The translations under genes and the position numbers were made by a program. From contig SAXG01000091.1 in NCBI GenBank assembly GCA_012932865.1, positions 62,001-126,000 on the forward strand: 64,000 nucleotides of DNA. The letters are read 5' to 3'. The DNA comes from Amylostereum areolatum (lineage: Eukaryota; Basidiomycota; Agaricomycetes; Russulales; Stereaceae). Of the stretch, positions 1-11,489 are shown piece after piece (within the stretch, counting starts at the first letter, position 1; each line of letters opens with the position of its first letter). The notes beneath the pieces were generated by a model. The model saw only the letters and a program-made list of their open reading frames with translations. It was not told where the DNA came from and did not search any database.

Positions 1-1335
1 GGGAGATATGCTGGAGGAGATCTTTACATTTTCTCGGGGTATACCCAGCGAGATCACAGGTACCGGTACCGGTTCTGAACAGTCTACGTTCCTCTTCGAA
101 GCAGCCTATGCCACCATTTTGTGCGACGTTGAAGGCAAATTGAATAGGTGGGGTTTCCTCGCCGCTTACTGGGTCAGATTATTAACTACCTAACATATGA
201 AGCCTGCCAGCGGAAAACCTCTCGAAGGAGCTCGAAACACTGAAAGCGCTGCTCTCCAGGTGGTGGTCCTCCGATGAGTCTCTCATTCTTTTCCGAGCCG
301 AGGTAGAGCTATAACACGTTGTATCATAATATCTTCTCTCATTTCTCTTCCTCCAGTTCGCGGTGATCTTAGCGGTCAAACTCGCACTAGCTATATATAC
401 CATCATATCGAAAAAGCCAGCAACTACTTCGGACAATGAAAACCTCGCTGGGGCTTCTGCTGCTCCGGACTCAACACTGGTAGAAGCATCGTTGTTGTAA
501 GTGTTTCTGCGACTAGCACATTACTATAGGTCTGGTCTGGCCTGATTCGTTCCACCGACTTTCAGCGCCGCGGAAGCGTTGGATAAAGCGATCAAGAATC
601 CTACTGATACCTCCCTCGCAAAGGACTTCAAACATTCTTGGGACTTGCTAACGATCATGACGGTGATATTACACTTTCTTCGAGCGTACAGACATATCGC
701 TAAATTTAATTAAACGCAGGACGATTCCGGGTTGAACTTTGCCATGCTCTCCTTGGTATTCATAAGACTCGTGCCGAGAATCCGTTGGCAGGACCAGCAC
801 ATCTCCCTGGCCGAGACCATTAGCCGCGATCTCCGTGATCTCGACTTGAAAAAGGGATCATACAAGCTGGTGGGCGAGGTGGAAGAGCAGCGCAAGAGGT
901 GCGTACTGCCCTACATATCTAGCTTCTCTCTTCCTCACATTGAAGGTCACATCTAGAGATTTCTGCGCATCCTTTAAAGCTCTGCGCGAGGCAACCGGAG
1001 ATTCCACTGGCAACGAAGAGGGGGTCCGAGTCGATGAAACATTGAAGTCAATTAGCAACGTGATCGGATTATGCTCTGAATTTTTCAAGGTGTGATATTG
1101 TTCGTTATTGTAATGTTCATTCCCTGATTCGAAACACGTCCGTCTAGTCTACATACAACTTACAGCCGTCCCATCATCCTTAGGTGCGCTCTCATACAGC
1201 TCTTTTACAGACGAATGGCATTTTACACTCGAAATCCAGATCGAAAGTAACATCAAGGAGGTAGTCGAGGATTCCGGGAAGTCGAAATTCGGGCTCGCCT
1301 CGATCCTGCACCAAAGGCAAGAAGGCAAGAAGTAA
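1..1335 (+). CDS. Unknown protein with one membrane segment, 5' end uncertain
   Basis: I do not recognise this family. A coding path runs from the window edge (first ATG at 8) to the TAA at 1333-1335. Exon 1 ends at 147, the intron 148-202 is removed, exon 2 is about 203-302, exon 3 starts at 357, and further short exons follow. Joined this way, exon 2 reads as a charged helix (ELETLKALLSRWW) leading into a hydrophobic stretch FAVILAVKLALAIYTII, a likely transmembrane segment, followed by an acidic linker. Later exons (about 570-660, 720-897, 960-1090, 1205-1335) are helical and charged, ending in QRQEGKK. The frame is open back to base 1, so the gene may begin outside the window. The alternation of open segments and splice-like GT/AG pairs supports a real gene; its function is unknown. 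Confidence 0.45.
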
Positions 1336-1990
1336 CACTCTTATTATGTGTCAATGGGGCGTGAAGCATGGCAGATGTCTTATTTTGTATTCATTGTGTT
1401 TGAGATTGGGTGCTACCGAGTAGCGGCGTAGATAGTGGCTTAGGAGTTCTGGCCCCGTTTGTATGTACTTCTTGATCTGTTATCGTAGCCGTGAATGTGA
1501 TATATCGTCCTTGTGGACAGACGGCGGAACAGGTGAATGTAGCCAAGTACACTAGCTGTGATTCAAAGGACGAGGGTAAGCGAGGGACGAGATATCCGAC
1601 CGGAAAATGAACAGAGTTACAAGAATTAGGCAAGGTCTTGGCCCGTCGCCTCGGCGACTCATCGCAGCGGCAGCGTCGAAAAACTCGTCCTTCGACGAGG
1701 TAGATTGGTCTGGTAGTGGTTTTTGGACGCCTGCTGCATCTCTTTCCCTCAAATTGTCTTCACCAAAAAGCAAAAATTTGACTTGGGGACGAAGGACAGA
1801 GAAGGCGCGGAGTACTCCAAAGGAGGGGGCATCGCCATATTGAACAAGGCATCTTCATTTGCCAGACGGTGGCGTTACACAAGTACACGCCGTCCAAGTA
1901 CAGCATCGCCCCCGTATCTCTCTTGCTCTTCCCCCCCATCGTCGCCTTTGCCTTTCCCCTCCATCAACCCAAACTAAAGCGGATATCCCA
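1336..1990. other. Intergenic region, no gene seen
   Basis: Only short overlapping open frames are present, with no recognisable protein. Pyrimidine-rich sequence at about 1915-1965 lies just upstream of the phosphatase start and may be its core promoter and 5' leader. Confidence 0.4.
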
Positions 1991-2831
1991 ATGACGGGTT
2001 CGGTGATCCGAGTGCACATTGTCCGACACGGGGAGACGGACGAGAACAAGAACCATATTATTCAAGGGAAGATGGACACGCCGGAGTTGAACGCTGAAGG
2101 CCGCAGTCAGGCGGAGAAGGTCGGCGAGTGGTTCAGAGACGAGAAAGTGCGGTCTGAGCGGGGTTTGAGAAGGCTTGGACGAGCGATTTGAAACGGGCAA
2201 TCGAGGTGCGTCCAGCCCCTTTCCTTCGAGAATATGGAGAGGAGCGCGCGATGAGGGGCTCGTTGTATTCGTCGCAGACGACGAGGATAATTTTGGAGAA
2301 GCAGCTTCCGAGTCAGGCTGTGACTGAAGGGGAGAATGCGGGTCGGCCAGTGCAGATGGTGGAAAGCGTCGAGATGCGCGAGCGGGTGAGCCTATCCTCG
2401 AAATCTAGGATCCAATAGGGATGCTGATTTGCCTTGGGAATGGTGAGAAGAACATGGGCGAGTGGGAGGGCATGTCGATCCAGGAGCGGGAGGAACGGGT
2501 CAAGAGAGGGGCCGACAGGGAGCACACTACGGAGCCCCGGGAAGAGGTGCGCCAGCGGGCGGCGAAGTGGTGGGAGGAGGCTATCTGTGAGTTCGTGTCG
2601 GAGGTGCGGAAAACGCAACAAGAAGGACAAGAGGATGAAAAGCGACATGTACTGGCAGTCAGCCACGGGGCCTGGATCGAGGCGCTCGTCAAAGAGCTCG
2701 TCGAGAGAGAGTGGGTTACGAAGCCCGACCCGGCGCTCAAGGACATGAGGATAAAGAACACTGCGGTATGCGTTATCGATGTGCCAGTGGACGAGGAGGG
2801 GAAGCAGCCTAAGGGTAAGGTGGTGTCTTAA
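1991..2831 (+). CDS. Histidine phosphatase (phosphoglycerate mutase/TIGAR-like), frame broken once
   Basis: The N-terminus carries the signature RHGETDEN, whose His forms the phospho-enzyme in histidine phosphatases. WTSDLKRAIE, NMGEWEGMS and the second catalytic-pocket motif VSHGAWIEAL follow. The best model has exons 1991-2205 (with one frame change), 2278-2385 and 2448-2831, with introns 2206-2277 and 2386-2447. Between residue block WFRDEK and WTSDLKRA the frame jumps. A run of four G at 2160-2163 would need a fifth G for the expected protein to continue. Either the allele is frameshifted or the base is missing in the assembly. The family covers phosphoglycerate mutases, fructose-2,6-bisphosphatases and other phosphatases. 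The size (about 230-240 aa) and lack of a kinase domain fit a broad-specificity cytosolic phosphatase. Confidence 0.8.
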
Positions 2832-3159
2832 GGGAATGCGGGGCATTTGAATTTTTTAAGCGAACTAGCGGCAAGCAACGCGGACGCGGAGGCGTCACCC
2901 ATATTATGGCGTTATGCATCATCATGTGAATCTGTAAATTGTCCTGCTTAGCTCTGCCTTTTGGATTCTTGACAAAAAAAAATCGCGTGGATCGCTGGAG
3001 GAGATACATCGTACATGGTGTATATTCGCAAAGATCGAAAAATATCATTAGACTGCGGACTCCGAGTCTGCAACTTGGACATTGAGTAGCGTAGAGGCCG
3101 CTGCCTTCAATTCATGTGCGTTTTATATCTCTTTTTCTCTTCGCTCTGTCCGACTCACA

Positions 3160-4054
3160 CCTACGAACCACAGATCTCGCACCTCACCGCCCTGCAGGCC
3201 CTCTACCTCCGCATGCACCTCTCCCCACCCTCCGCGCCCACCACATCTTCATGCACGATCCTCATCTGGGGCGGCGCGACCGCGGTCGGCCACCACTCCG
3301 TGCAGCTCGCAAAATAGTCCGTGATCACGACGGCCTCACCAGCGAACCACGCCACGCTTCGTTCACTTGGTGCAGACGCCGTGTTCGATTACAGAGACCC
3401 GGACGTCATGCGAAGATCAAGGAGGCTGCTGGTGCGCTCGACGCCGCGTCGGAAGCGGGGAGCACCGACTGGACCGTTGGTGCGTTCATTTTCATCGATT
3501 TATCTTCAATGGAGGCTGACTATGGGCGATTTTTTGTAGACTCCATTGGCGCGCAGGGCGGGCGCGTCATCATGGTCTTGCCGCAATCCGACCAGACCAA
3601 GACGCGACGCGCGGACGTCGTCGTCGAGTTCACGCTCGGGTATACGCTGCTCGGCAACGTGGTACGTCTCCTGCTCTCACTGCGCTCTACCCGTTGCGTA
3701 GAGGCTGACGATGTGACGCTGACCAGACCACGTTTGCGGGCACGCTCTCGTACCCCGCGATGCCGGAGGACAACGCCGCGGCGGGCGCGTGGATGGAGAA
3801 CGAGTTGCAGCCTGCCCGCGCTGCTCGACGGGTGGGACTCGGCGAAGGGCGGCAGCCCGAAGCTCATGATCAAGCGCTCAAGGCGCCCAAGCTGCGCGTG
3901 CTCGACGGCGGGTTGGACCGTGCGTGTTTTTCTTTCTTTCCTGTCTTGGGAGAGGGATGCTGATGGATGGATGGGCTCAGGGATACGCGAGGGGCTCGAT
4001 ATCATGCAGAAGGGAGATCACAAGGCGGAGAAGTTGGTGTACAAGCTGGCATAG
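3160..4054 (+). pseudogene. Truncated, decayed copy of the medium-chain reductase at 11.5 kb
   Basis: Exon by exon this matches the 3' two thirds of the intact reductase at 11490-12957: HLTALQALYLRMHLSPPSAP, then the nucleotide-binding segment WGGATAVGHHSVQLAK, then DADAVFDYRDP-like sequence, ending in EKLVYKLA. The first three exons are missing. A TAG stop directly follows LAK (about 3316). A short deletion and a frame change follow the DYRDP block near 3400-3430. The intron positions are conserved (about 3480-3540, 3660-3726 and 3918-3980), which shows it arose by genomic duplication and not retroposition. It is therefore a dead paralog. Confidence 0.85.
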
Positions 4055-4538
4055 GCGCGGGGATGGCAGATGAAGCCACAAGGGTTTCTACGAATACTGG
4101 TACAAGACTCAGGAGAGCTTCTATCCACAAGGCCTGAGGGCGCAAATGCGATCGCAATGCGCATTTGCTTCTACATGGCACGGCGGCAAATATCGCGGCC
4201 GGCAAGTAGGCGGCGCAATATGTTTGGGCGCAACAGGCTACGGAATCGCCGCGAACTGGCCGTCAAGACGCCATGGAGCCGTTTCAGAGTCGTTCTCGAT
4301 CCTACAGCTCTCCCTTTGACAGCCCGCAACTCGAGCATCCGGAGTCAATCGCCAACATACGATAGGGAGAAGACGAGTGCTTTGAGAAGGGAGAATGAAC
4401 GATCAATTTCATGGAAGACGTACATATACTAAGGTAACTGCAAGCAAATTGCGACAATTGAATGTGCAGAGTCACTCAATCTTGCATCCAGAGTGCGGTC
4501 GCTCGTATCGATTGGGTCTGATGATCCTTTCAATGCTC
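4055..4538. other. Intergenic region upstream of the inverted repeat
   Basis: No protein-coding signal was found. In the pre-insertion locus this stretch would have been continuous with 5730-6293 as the region upstream of the amine oxidase gene. Confidence 0.4.
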
Positions 4539-5727
4539 CATCAGGGAAACCCTCACCTGCTAAAGCCAGGTTTTTTAACGCTCAGTTATATGAGACATGT
4601 GAATCGTGTTAAGCGGAGAAAACAAGAGCTAACTCACCTCGATGGACGGTCGTGCCTCAGCTCGTCCTTTAGTGCAAGCCAGCAGAGGCGACATCGGGCT
4701 TGCGCCAAGCGAGGGAGAGCCATGGGCTCTCCTCGAGCACGAACTTAGAACAGGGTCGAGCCTCGAGGCGCCGTCGCCGTCGGAGCTCGAATCGACTTCG
4801 CATTGATCGTCCCAGTGCCAGCTCACCTTACTTCCTACCACTTCGACCTCCCGGTCCTCCCCTCCTTGACCGCCTGCAGTCAGCCATCAACCGCGCTCGA
4901 CCATGCTCGCCCTGTTGTGCACTCAACGCCTGCCACAAGCCATGTCGTCCTTCTTCCTATGTCTGTTGTCGCACATGGTCTGCTTTGGATGGTATGACTA
5001 GGCCCGTGGGTTAGGACCTCCAACGTGCGTAACCCACATCGTGCATCTCGTCCTCAACCCTGATGTACTCATTTTCTTAGCGAGTGAAGCTTGTCAAGAG
5101 TCTCTCCTTCTTTCTGGACCGGCGACACCCTCGGCATCATCACTAGATTCGCTACACCCTCAGCGTCATCACACCCACGCTCCCTTCCTTTTTTTCACCG
5201 CCATTAACCAACGTATTAGAATCCATGTTAATCAATGGGAGGACCAAGTCATCCTTTGCTTGTCAGTAAGTCGTATCTCCTCCGTTCTCGCACGCTGACC
5301 CGCGTCGTAGCATCAGGCGCTGGCGAACATGATATCGGTGTCCTATTCACACACGTCCGAGTCACTGTAGCATTATCTCTTCTTTCTTCCCCCTGCCTTT
5401 TTCTATCCGAGTACCTGCATCCCTGTATCACCCATTTCTCACATCCTGTACTGCGTCGACGTACCGTAGTAATAGATAGTAATGGAGTATTTCATGAATA
5501 ATCTCGTACCAATTGTGTGAATAGCAAAATTAGCAGCCGAAAGGGACTAGAAAGGATCGGGTACCAATCTTCTGGAGGAAGATCTGCCGCCGATGCCAAG
5601 TTTTAGCTTGGATGAGCTGCAAATGTTGCGCGAAATTATGGGGGGGGAACCGAATTCTGCTAATCCACTAATTACCGTGAATTACGTCCGAGTTAATGCT
5701 AGTTAACAGATGAGGGTTTGCCTGATG
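4539..5727 (+). mobile_element. 1189-bp non-autonomous transposon, left copy of an inverted pair
   Basis: The element is bounded by imperfect terminal inverted repeats: the left end reads CATCAGGGAAACCCTCACCT, and the right end, reverse-complemented, reads CATCAGGCAAACCCTCATCT. It is mirrored base for base by 6294-7482: every pair of matching positions sums to 12021, so there is no indel between the copies. It carries no transposase-like frame, so it must be mobilised in trans. The flanks end and begin with TC (4537-4538 and 5728-5729), compatible with a 2-bp target duplication. I cannot place it in a named superfamily. Confidence 0.8.
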
Positions 5728-6293
5728 TCTGCAAGATTCTATAGAACGAACGATGTTGCTTGTCATGCATATGAGACCATAGTGAGCCGTCCTTCTCTCA
5801 CTGCATTCTCCCTATCGTTTTCATTAATCTTCCTACTCCGTTTTTATTGCACTCGTCTTCTCCCTATCGCACGTAGACGATTGCCGCTCGAAGTGGAGAC
5901 TGAAAACGCTGGACAAGGGCGACCTTCGGGAACGGATCGACTCGTTGCGCGACTTAGAGACGGAGTCCCAGCTCATGTTTAATCAACCAGCGCGGGACGA
6001 TGTCGTCGGCAGTCTTACTGAGAACTTGGTCGTTGCATGAACCGTCGGAGGGGCGTACTGCATGTACGTGTTTATAACGGTCCCTGGCTGGCCTTGAAGA
6101 AGGCCGGCTCGTGGTTCGGCGCTGGTTAATCTGCCTTCCGTGTCTATCCCGCACACTATCACCTGCTCATACCCTCTGCCCACAGTCTGAAAATATTTAC
6201 GTTTTCCATACCATTATAAGGACGTCTTCGTACCGCAACACTGTGACCCACCGGCTTCAGCTTCTGTCAAACTCCACCTCTTCGCATCACCAT
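5728..6293 (+). promoter_or_regulatory. Displaced promoter and 5' leader of the amine oxidase gene
   Basis: This unique spacer between the two inverted elements has a TATA-like TATAAG at 6215-6220. Its last bases read CGCATCACCAT. If the right-hand element and one copy of AT are removed, these join to ATGGCCGAC at 7483 to give CACCATGG, an optimal start context, about 75 bp downstream of the TATA motif. This is inference from the junction sequences, but it explains the spacer well. The spacer is otherwise non-coding. Confidence 0.55.
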
Positions 6294-7482
6294 CATCAGG
6301 CAAACCCTCATCTGTTAACTAGCATTAACTCGGACGTAATTCACGGTAATTAGTGGATTAGCAGAATTCGGTTCCCCCCCCATAATTTCGCGCAACATTT
6401 GCAGCTCATCCAAGCTAAAACTTGGCATCGGCGGCAGATCTTCCTCCAGAAGATTGGTACCCGATCCTTTCTAGTCCCTTTCGGCTGCTAATTTTGCTAT
6501 TCACACAATTGGTACGAGATTATTCATGAAATACTCCATTACTATCTATTACTACGGTACGTCGACGCAGTACAGGATGTGAGAAATGGGTGATACAGGG
6601 ATGCAGGTACTCGGATAGAAAAAGGCAGGGGGAAGAAAGAAGAGATAATGCTACAGTGACTCGGACGTGTGTGAATAGGACACCGATATCATGTTCGCCA
6701 GCGCCTGATGCTACGACGCGGGTCAGCGTGCGAGAACGGAGGAGATACGACTTACTGACAAGCAAAGGATGACTTGGTCCTCCCATTGATTAACATGGAT
6801 TCTAATACGTTGGTTAATGGCGGTGAAAAAAAGGAAGGGAGCGTGGGTGTGATGACGCTGAGGGTGTAGCGAATCTAGTGATGATGCCGAGGGTGTCGCC
6901 GGTCCAGAAAGAAGGAGAGACTCTTGACAAGCTTCACTCGCTAAGAAAATGAGTACATCAGGGTTGAGGACGAGATGCACGATGTGGGTTACGCACGTTG
7001 GAGGTCCTAACCCACGGGCCTAGTCATACCATCCAAAGCAGACCATGTGCGACAACAGACATAGGAAGAAGGACGACATGGCTTGTGGCAGGCGTTGAGT
7101 GCACAACAGGGCGAGCATGGTCGAGCGCGGTTGATGGCTGACTGCAGGCGGTCAAGGAGGGGAGGACCGGGAGGTCGAAGTGGTAGGAAGTAAGGTGAGC
7201 TGGCACTGGGACGATCAATGCGAAGTCGATTCGAGCTCCGACGGCGACGGCGCCTCGAGGCTCGACCCTGTTCTAAGTTCGTGCTCGAGGAGAGCCCATG
7301 GCTCTCCCTCGCTTGGCGCAAGCCCGATGTCGCCTCTGCTGGCTTGCACTAAAGGACGAGCTGAGGCACGACCGTCCATCGAGGTGAGTTAGCTCTTGTT
7401 TTCTCCGCTTAACACGATTCACATGTCTCATATAACTGAGCGTTAAAAAACCTGGCTTTAGCAGGTGAGGGTTTCCCTGATG
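6294..7482 (-). mobile_element. 1189-bp non-autonomous transposon, right copy of an inverted pair
   Basis: This is the exact reverse complement of 4539-5727, with the same CATCAGG-type ends. The left flank ends in AT (6292-6293) and the right flank begins with AT (7483-7484), which gives a 2-bp target duplication at the A-T of the start codon of the amine oxidase gene. The last three bases of the element are themselves ATG (7480-7482), in frame with the gene. The copy therefore separates the coding region from its likely promoter by 1.2 kb. Confidence 0.8.
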
Positions 7483-9499
7483 ATGGCCGACTTCTCTTAT
7501 GATTTCTCCCATATCCGTGACGACTACGCCCATCATATCTTGCGCAACTATCAAAAAAACCGGCCAATCACAGTCCCTGTCTCTGGCATTCAATCTGGAA
7601 ACTTGATGATCCCCCCTCAGACAGGACCTCTGAAAATTGGCATTCTCGGCGCCGGTGTCTCTGGCTTGTTCGCGGCATTGATCCTCCAGGCCGCCATCGA
7701 CAAGTCAGTGGTCGAAGGAACCCCTCTGAATATCACCTATGAGATATTGGAGGTAGAGGCAGGGGAAGGGGAACACCCCTACGGTGGACGGCTCTGGACC
7801 AAGTCTCTCGGAGGTGGCAAAAACGACTATTATGTGAGCTACCTGCTTAACCTCGCCTCCTTTGAGACACTGCTGGCGATTGACTTGAGCGTGTGCTTAT
7901 CGATACCTCCACCCCTAGGACCGTGGTGCGATGCGCTTCCCAGACGTTCCCTTCGCGAAACCAGTCTCCTACCTCTTGGAGTATCTCTCCCTACACTCGT
8001 CCAGAATCGAGTACATCATGTCCACAAACAATAACTTGCGTTTCTACAACAACAGGAGACTCACAAAGGGCCAGATCGCCGCGAACGCTCAAATTGACAA
8101 CCACGACCCATTCAAGACCAACGTTACCGAACTTTCCGCTACGCCAGAAGATATGCTCCAGGGGAAAATCCAGCCACTCGTGGACGGCCTCATCGAAAAT
8201 AAAAAGAAGGGAAAGGAGTTCCTACGGAAGCTCGACAGAGAAGGATATTCAACACGCAGCTATCTTTCCATGACAGAACCGAAGTATAACAATGACGTAC
8301 GCCAGCCACGTATCTTCCTAAGCCCGCCGCTAACGGTTAACCTGGTATCTACCAGGTCATCAACTATCTCGAGACATTCACCGCTGGCACAACTTCGTTC
8401 GATCAATCGCTCTACGAGACGGTCATGAGCGAGCTCGCGTTCCACTACCCCGGACACCACGGCAAGAGCGATGCCAAGTGGTTCTGCATTCAGTGCGTTT
8501 AAGCGTAGCTTAGCTATGGTTTTTTCAAGTCACTAACAAAAGTGTATCCTAGGGGTGGCGCGGGAAAGATAGCCACGAAGTTGGTGGGCAAGCTCAAGCC
8601 GATGGCCATTCGCAACGGGATGAAGGTCACTGCGTTGGCGCCCTCAACTTCCGGCGGAGTCTCTGTCACTTGCAACAATAGTACATTGACCAAAGCAACG
8701 TACGACCATGTCATCAATACGCTGCCATTCTCGTGCCTTCGTGTCGTCGACACATCTGCCTATGACTTCGACTGGGCGCTGCTGACAGCAATCCGCGCAA
8801 TCCGCTATGAGGCGTCGACTAAGGTCGCGATAAGCTTCAAGGAGCGGTGGTGGGAGAACCTTAGCACGAGGTTTGACGGCCTTGTGGATCAGCGCGGAGG
8901 CGTATCAAAGACAGACCTCCCAACTCGTATGGTGGTCTACCCATCGTATGGCATCAACCAGACGACGGGCGCAACGATCATCGTCAGCTATACATGGGCA
9001 CAGGACGCGGCACGCCTTGGCGCGCTCATCGATGGGGGGCCCGGGACGACTCAAAACGAAACCCTGAAGAACTTGATCCTGAGAGATCTTACCGCCATCC
9101 ACGGAATCCCCGATGGCGACTTCCTTCCGAACCTCGTCGCGGAGAACGGCTTTGATGCATGGGCGTGGTACAACTACGAGCACAGCGCAGGCATGTCTCT
9201 CACTCCGTGTCCTGAGTCTAGATTTGAAATCACTGACATACGCATTGCAGGCGCATTCGCGCGTTTCGGGCCAGGCCAGTTCCAAAGCCTCTATCCACAG
9301 GTCACCAAGCCTGTCAATGGTACCCTGCACTTTGCTGGAGAAGCAACAAGCACCCACCATGCGTGAGCTTCCCACATTGTGTCATTTATTACCAACCCCT
9401 TGGCTTACGACGCATAAAAGGTGGGTTCTCGGTGCCCTTGAAAGCGCTGCGCGTGCGGTTTTGGAAATCGTACGCCGTGGATTACCTTCTACTTGCTGA
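7483..9499 (+). CDS. Flavin-containing amine oxidase (monoamine/L-amino-acid oxidase type)
   Basis: The N-terminus contains the FAD-binding Rossmann motif KIGILGAGVSGLFAALIL, followed by an acidic strand end (YEILEVEAG) and the GGRLWT motif, all typical of the amine oxidase superfamily. The C-terminal FAD motif is LHFAGEATSTHHAW. Such enzymes oxidise amines or amino acids to imines with H2O2 release. Introns: 7834-7918, 8297-8355, 8493-8552 and 9363-9420. Exon 5 reads WVLGALESAARAVLEI and ends at the TGA at 9497-9499, but an alternative frame to about 9660 is also open, so the C-terminus is uncertain. I chose the ATG at 7483 because ATGGCC matches the start context reconstructed across the transposon; an in-frame ATG also lies at 7480. 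No signal peptide was seen. Expression may be altered by the element directly upstream. Confidence 0.85.
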
Positions 9500-9966
9500 A
9501 GCTCATACTAACGCGCTGCGATGGGCTCCGGACACTCAAGTGCATCTACAAGAATGACAGCAATCTCACGGAGTACGTCAGGGAATTCCTGCGGCCATTC
9601 GATTTCCAGGAATACGAGGAATCTCTCCTTAAAAAGCAGGTGATGCTTGGGGTTTACTTTTAGAGCGATCTTGAAGGCGAAGGTTGGTAAAGCGTTACCG
9701 CGCGAAGAATTTCGAAGATGGCATCGATATGATGATGTAAAGAGCAATGTATGATAGGTGCCAGTGGCAGCGGATGCTTGAGCCGTCGATATAGCTTAGT
9801 ACGGGATGAATGTATGAAAGAAAGGCACTGTCGACGGAATGGCTAGGATGCATGATGGCGTTGTGGCGCCGTGCGTCAATGGGTCAGCGCTTCAGCAATT
9901 CTGCGAGGGAGACCGTCAACAAGGATTAGCAACGACAATTAATCACATAAGTACCACGGCTTGAAA
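9500..9966. other. Region downstream of the amine oxidase, possible extended C-terminus
   Basis: A frame open to about 9663 reads as plausible coding sequence (EYVREFLRPFDFQEYEES) and may be the true last exon of the amine oxidase, which would need a splice or frame change near 9470-9500. The rest shows nothing recognisable. Confidence 0.25.
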
Positions 9967-10640
9967 TCATAGTATAAGGGCGGGGAGGACAATCTCCGTC
10001 ACCGCGACGATGCCCGCGCCGGCCGAAATCACGACCCATGCCGCGGTCACGAACGGCGGGCCCAGGACTGGCTTATGCTCCTGTCCCTTCGTCTGCACGA
10101 CGTCAGTCTCACGCCTCAACGGCGATCCCTCGTCTTCTTCCTCCTCTCCATCGTGACTGTCGTCCAGCGCGTGTTGCGAGTGCCGTTCGCGGAAGGAGGC
10201 GCACGCGAAGAGGAGCGTGGCGAGAACGGCGTAAGTATAATAGGTAGACTGACAGAGATTACTAGTTTCTCTTTCGGAGAGACGGTGGCGAGGAATACAC
10301 ACTGTGAAAGAACTGCCGTTGGAAGAGCCGGAGGACGGTGAGAGAGGGGGGGAAGACGCACATGCCTGTACGTTGGGCCATGTTACATGTCCATACGTGG
10401 GGCTCTGGGCAGATAGATCAGTATACAGTCTTACCAGATGAATAAAACGCATACATTGTCCCTATGACACACCCTCCAAATCTGTCGTAAGTAGAAGTTC
10501 GTGTCGTGGTAGTAGTCGCAGACCAAGCGCTTGCCGAAAAACCCTGAAAAACCGCGCCGCGTCGCCGCGTCAGGCGCGTCTTGCTTCTCGCGTTCACCAC
10601 TTTCGGATCCCCGTTCTCCACCTCGGGCAGCAGATTTCGC
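9967..10640 (-). pseudogene. Small membrane protein locus, copy 1 (possibly degenerate)
   Basis: The minus strand encodes YAVLATLLFACASFRERHSQ, an acidic linker, then PFVTAAWVVISAGAG and VTEIVLPALIL: two hydrophobic segments with a short loop. The same locus recurs at 13124-13620 plus 14510-14740 with many conserved positions (ALDDSH, EDEGSPLRR, DVVQTKG, GPPFVTA). Copy 1 lacks the exon block RQRTFNGAYARSALGDLGYS that copy 2 keeps, so its 5' part looks deleted. The conserved RQRTF...GAY...AL block followed by membrane segments recalls DUF202-type membrane proteins, but I cannot confirm that. The function is unknown. Confidence 0.4.
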
Positions 10641-11489
10641 CCAGCTTTTCACCACCAAAAGTATTTATCTTTGCGAAAGGAAGACGTACTCCTAGGAAAT
10701 CTGGAAAAATGGCGAGCGCAGGACTGCTCCTTCGGGTGTCGTGTACGAGGTGCGTCACGACCCAGCTCCTTGTCCGAACACAGCTAACGCAGACGAAAAA
10801 CAGGGCCGCACCGCGCTCAGTACTGCCCTTAAGTGCACAGGTACGTTCGTGGCAATTCTCAAGGAGATTCATCCAGTGGACCCTTCATTGTAGCGACCGG
10901 CGCTGGCGCACACGCACGCACTCCAACTCACCCTTGTCGCGTCACGAAATCTCTGGGGTTTCGGCTCAAAAGCGCCAGCGCAAGGCCAAACTGCATCCGT
11001 GTCGACGCCTCCACCGCCAGCCTCGACATTTTCCGAGTTCGACACCACGACGGCTGCGGCGTCAACGCGACCGCCGCCGCCCCCTTCGGCATCCTGCCCG
11101 ACGACATCATCACCGCCTCGCCGATATCCAATACCGTAAAAACCCCATGGGTACTGCGTTCCTCCAATACACCGACCTGGTCCCGCTCGGCCTTGCCTCG
11201 TGGACAAGTCTCCAAAAAACATCGAGCCGGAATTCCTCATCGTTGCATTGGTCATCTCCGGCTGCGTTTCGGGCACGACGTGAACTTGGTGCTCAGGCCG
11301 TCTATAGCCTTAGACCGTCTCCCACCGGCATATACTGACGTCGAGCTCAAGAGCCCTACACCCATCTCAGTCATGTTCTTTCCTACTCAATTAGTAATGC
11401 AGGAAGGAAGCCACCAACCCCGTAGAAGGCCGCATTCCCTCAATATATAACTCTCGACTGGCCTTGGCTCGCTAACCGAGTAGTACAGC
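10641..11489. other. Unassigned stretch, possible remnant exons
   Basis: At 10709 an ATG opens MASAGLLLRVSCT, a mitochondrial-presequence-like start with a GT donor nearby; this slightly resembles the start of the helicase at 14923 (MLLLRRVS). Around 11000-11270 one frame is proline and threonine rich and another holds a hydrophobic stretch (EFLIVALVISGCVSG). I could not assemble a convincing gene. It may be the decayed downstream part of the duplicated segment. Confidence 0.2.

Noticed and set aside
4629..5501. Open frames inside the inverted elements, occurring in both arms
   Set aside because: They have no recognisable domain, are biased by local composition, and are mirrored only because the DNA is duplicated.
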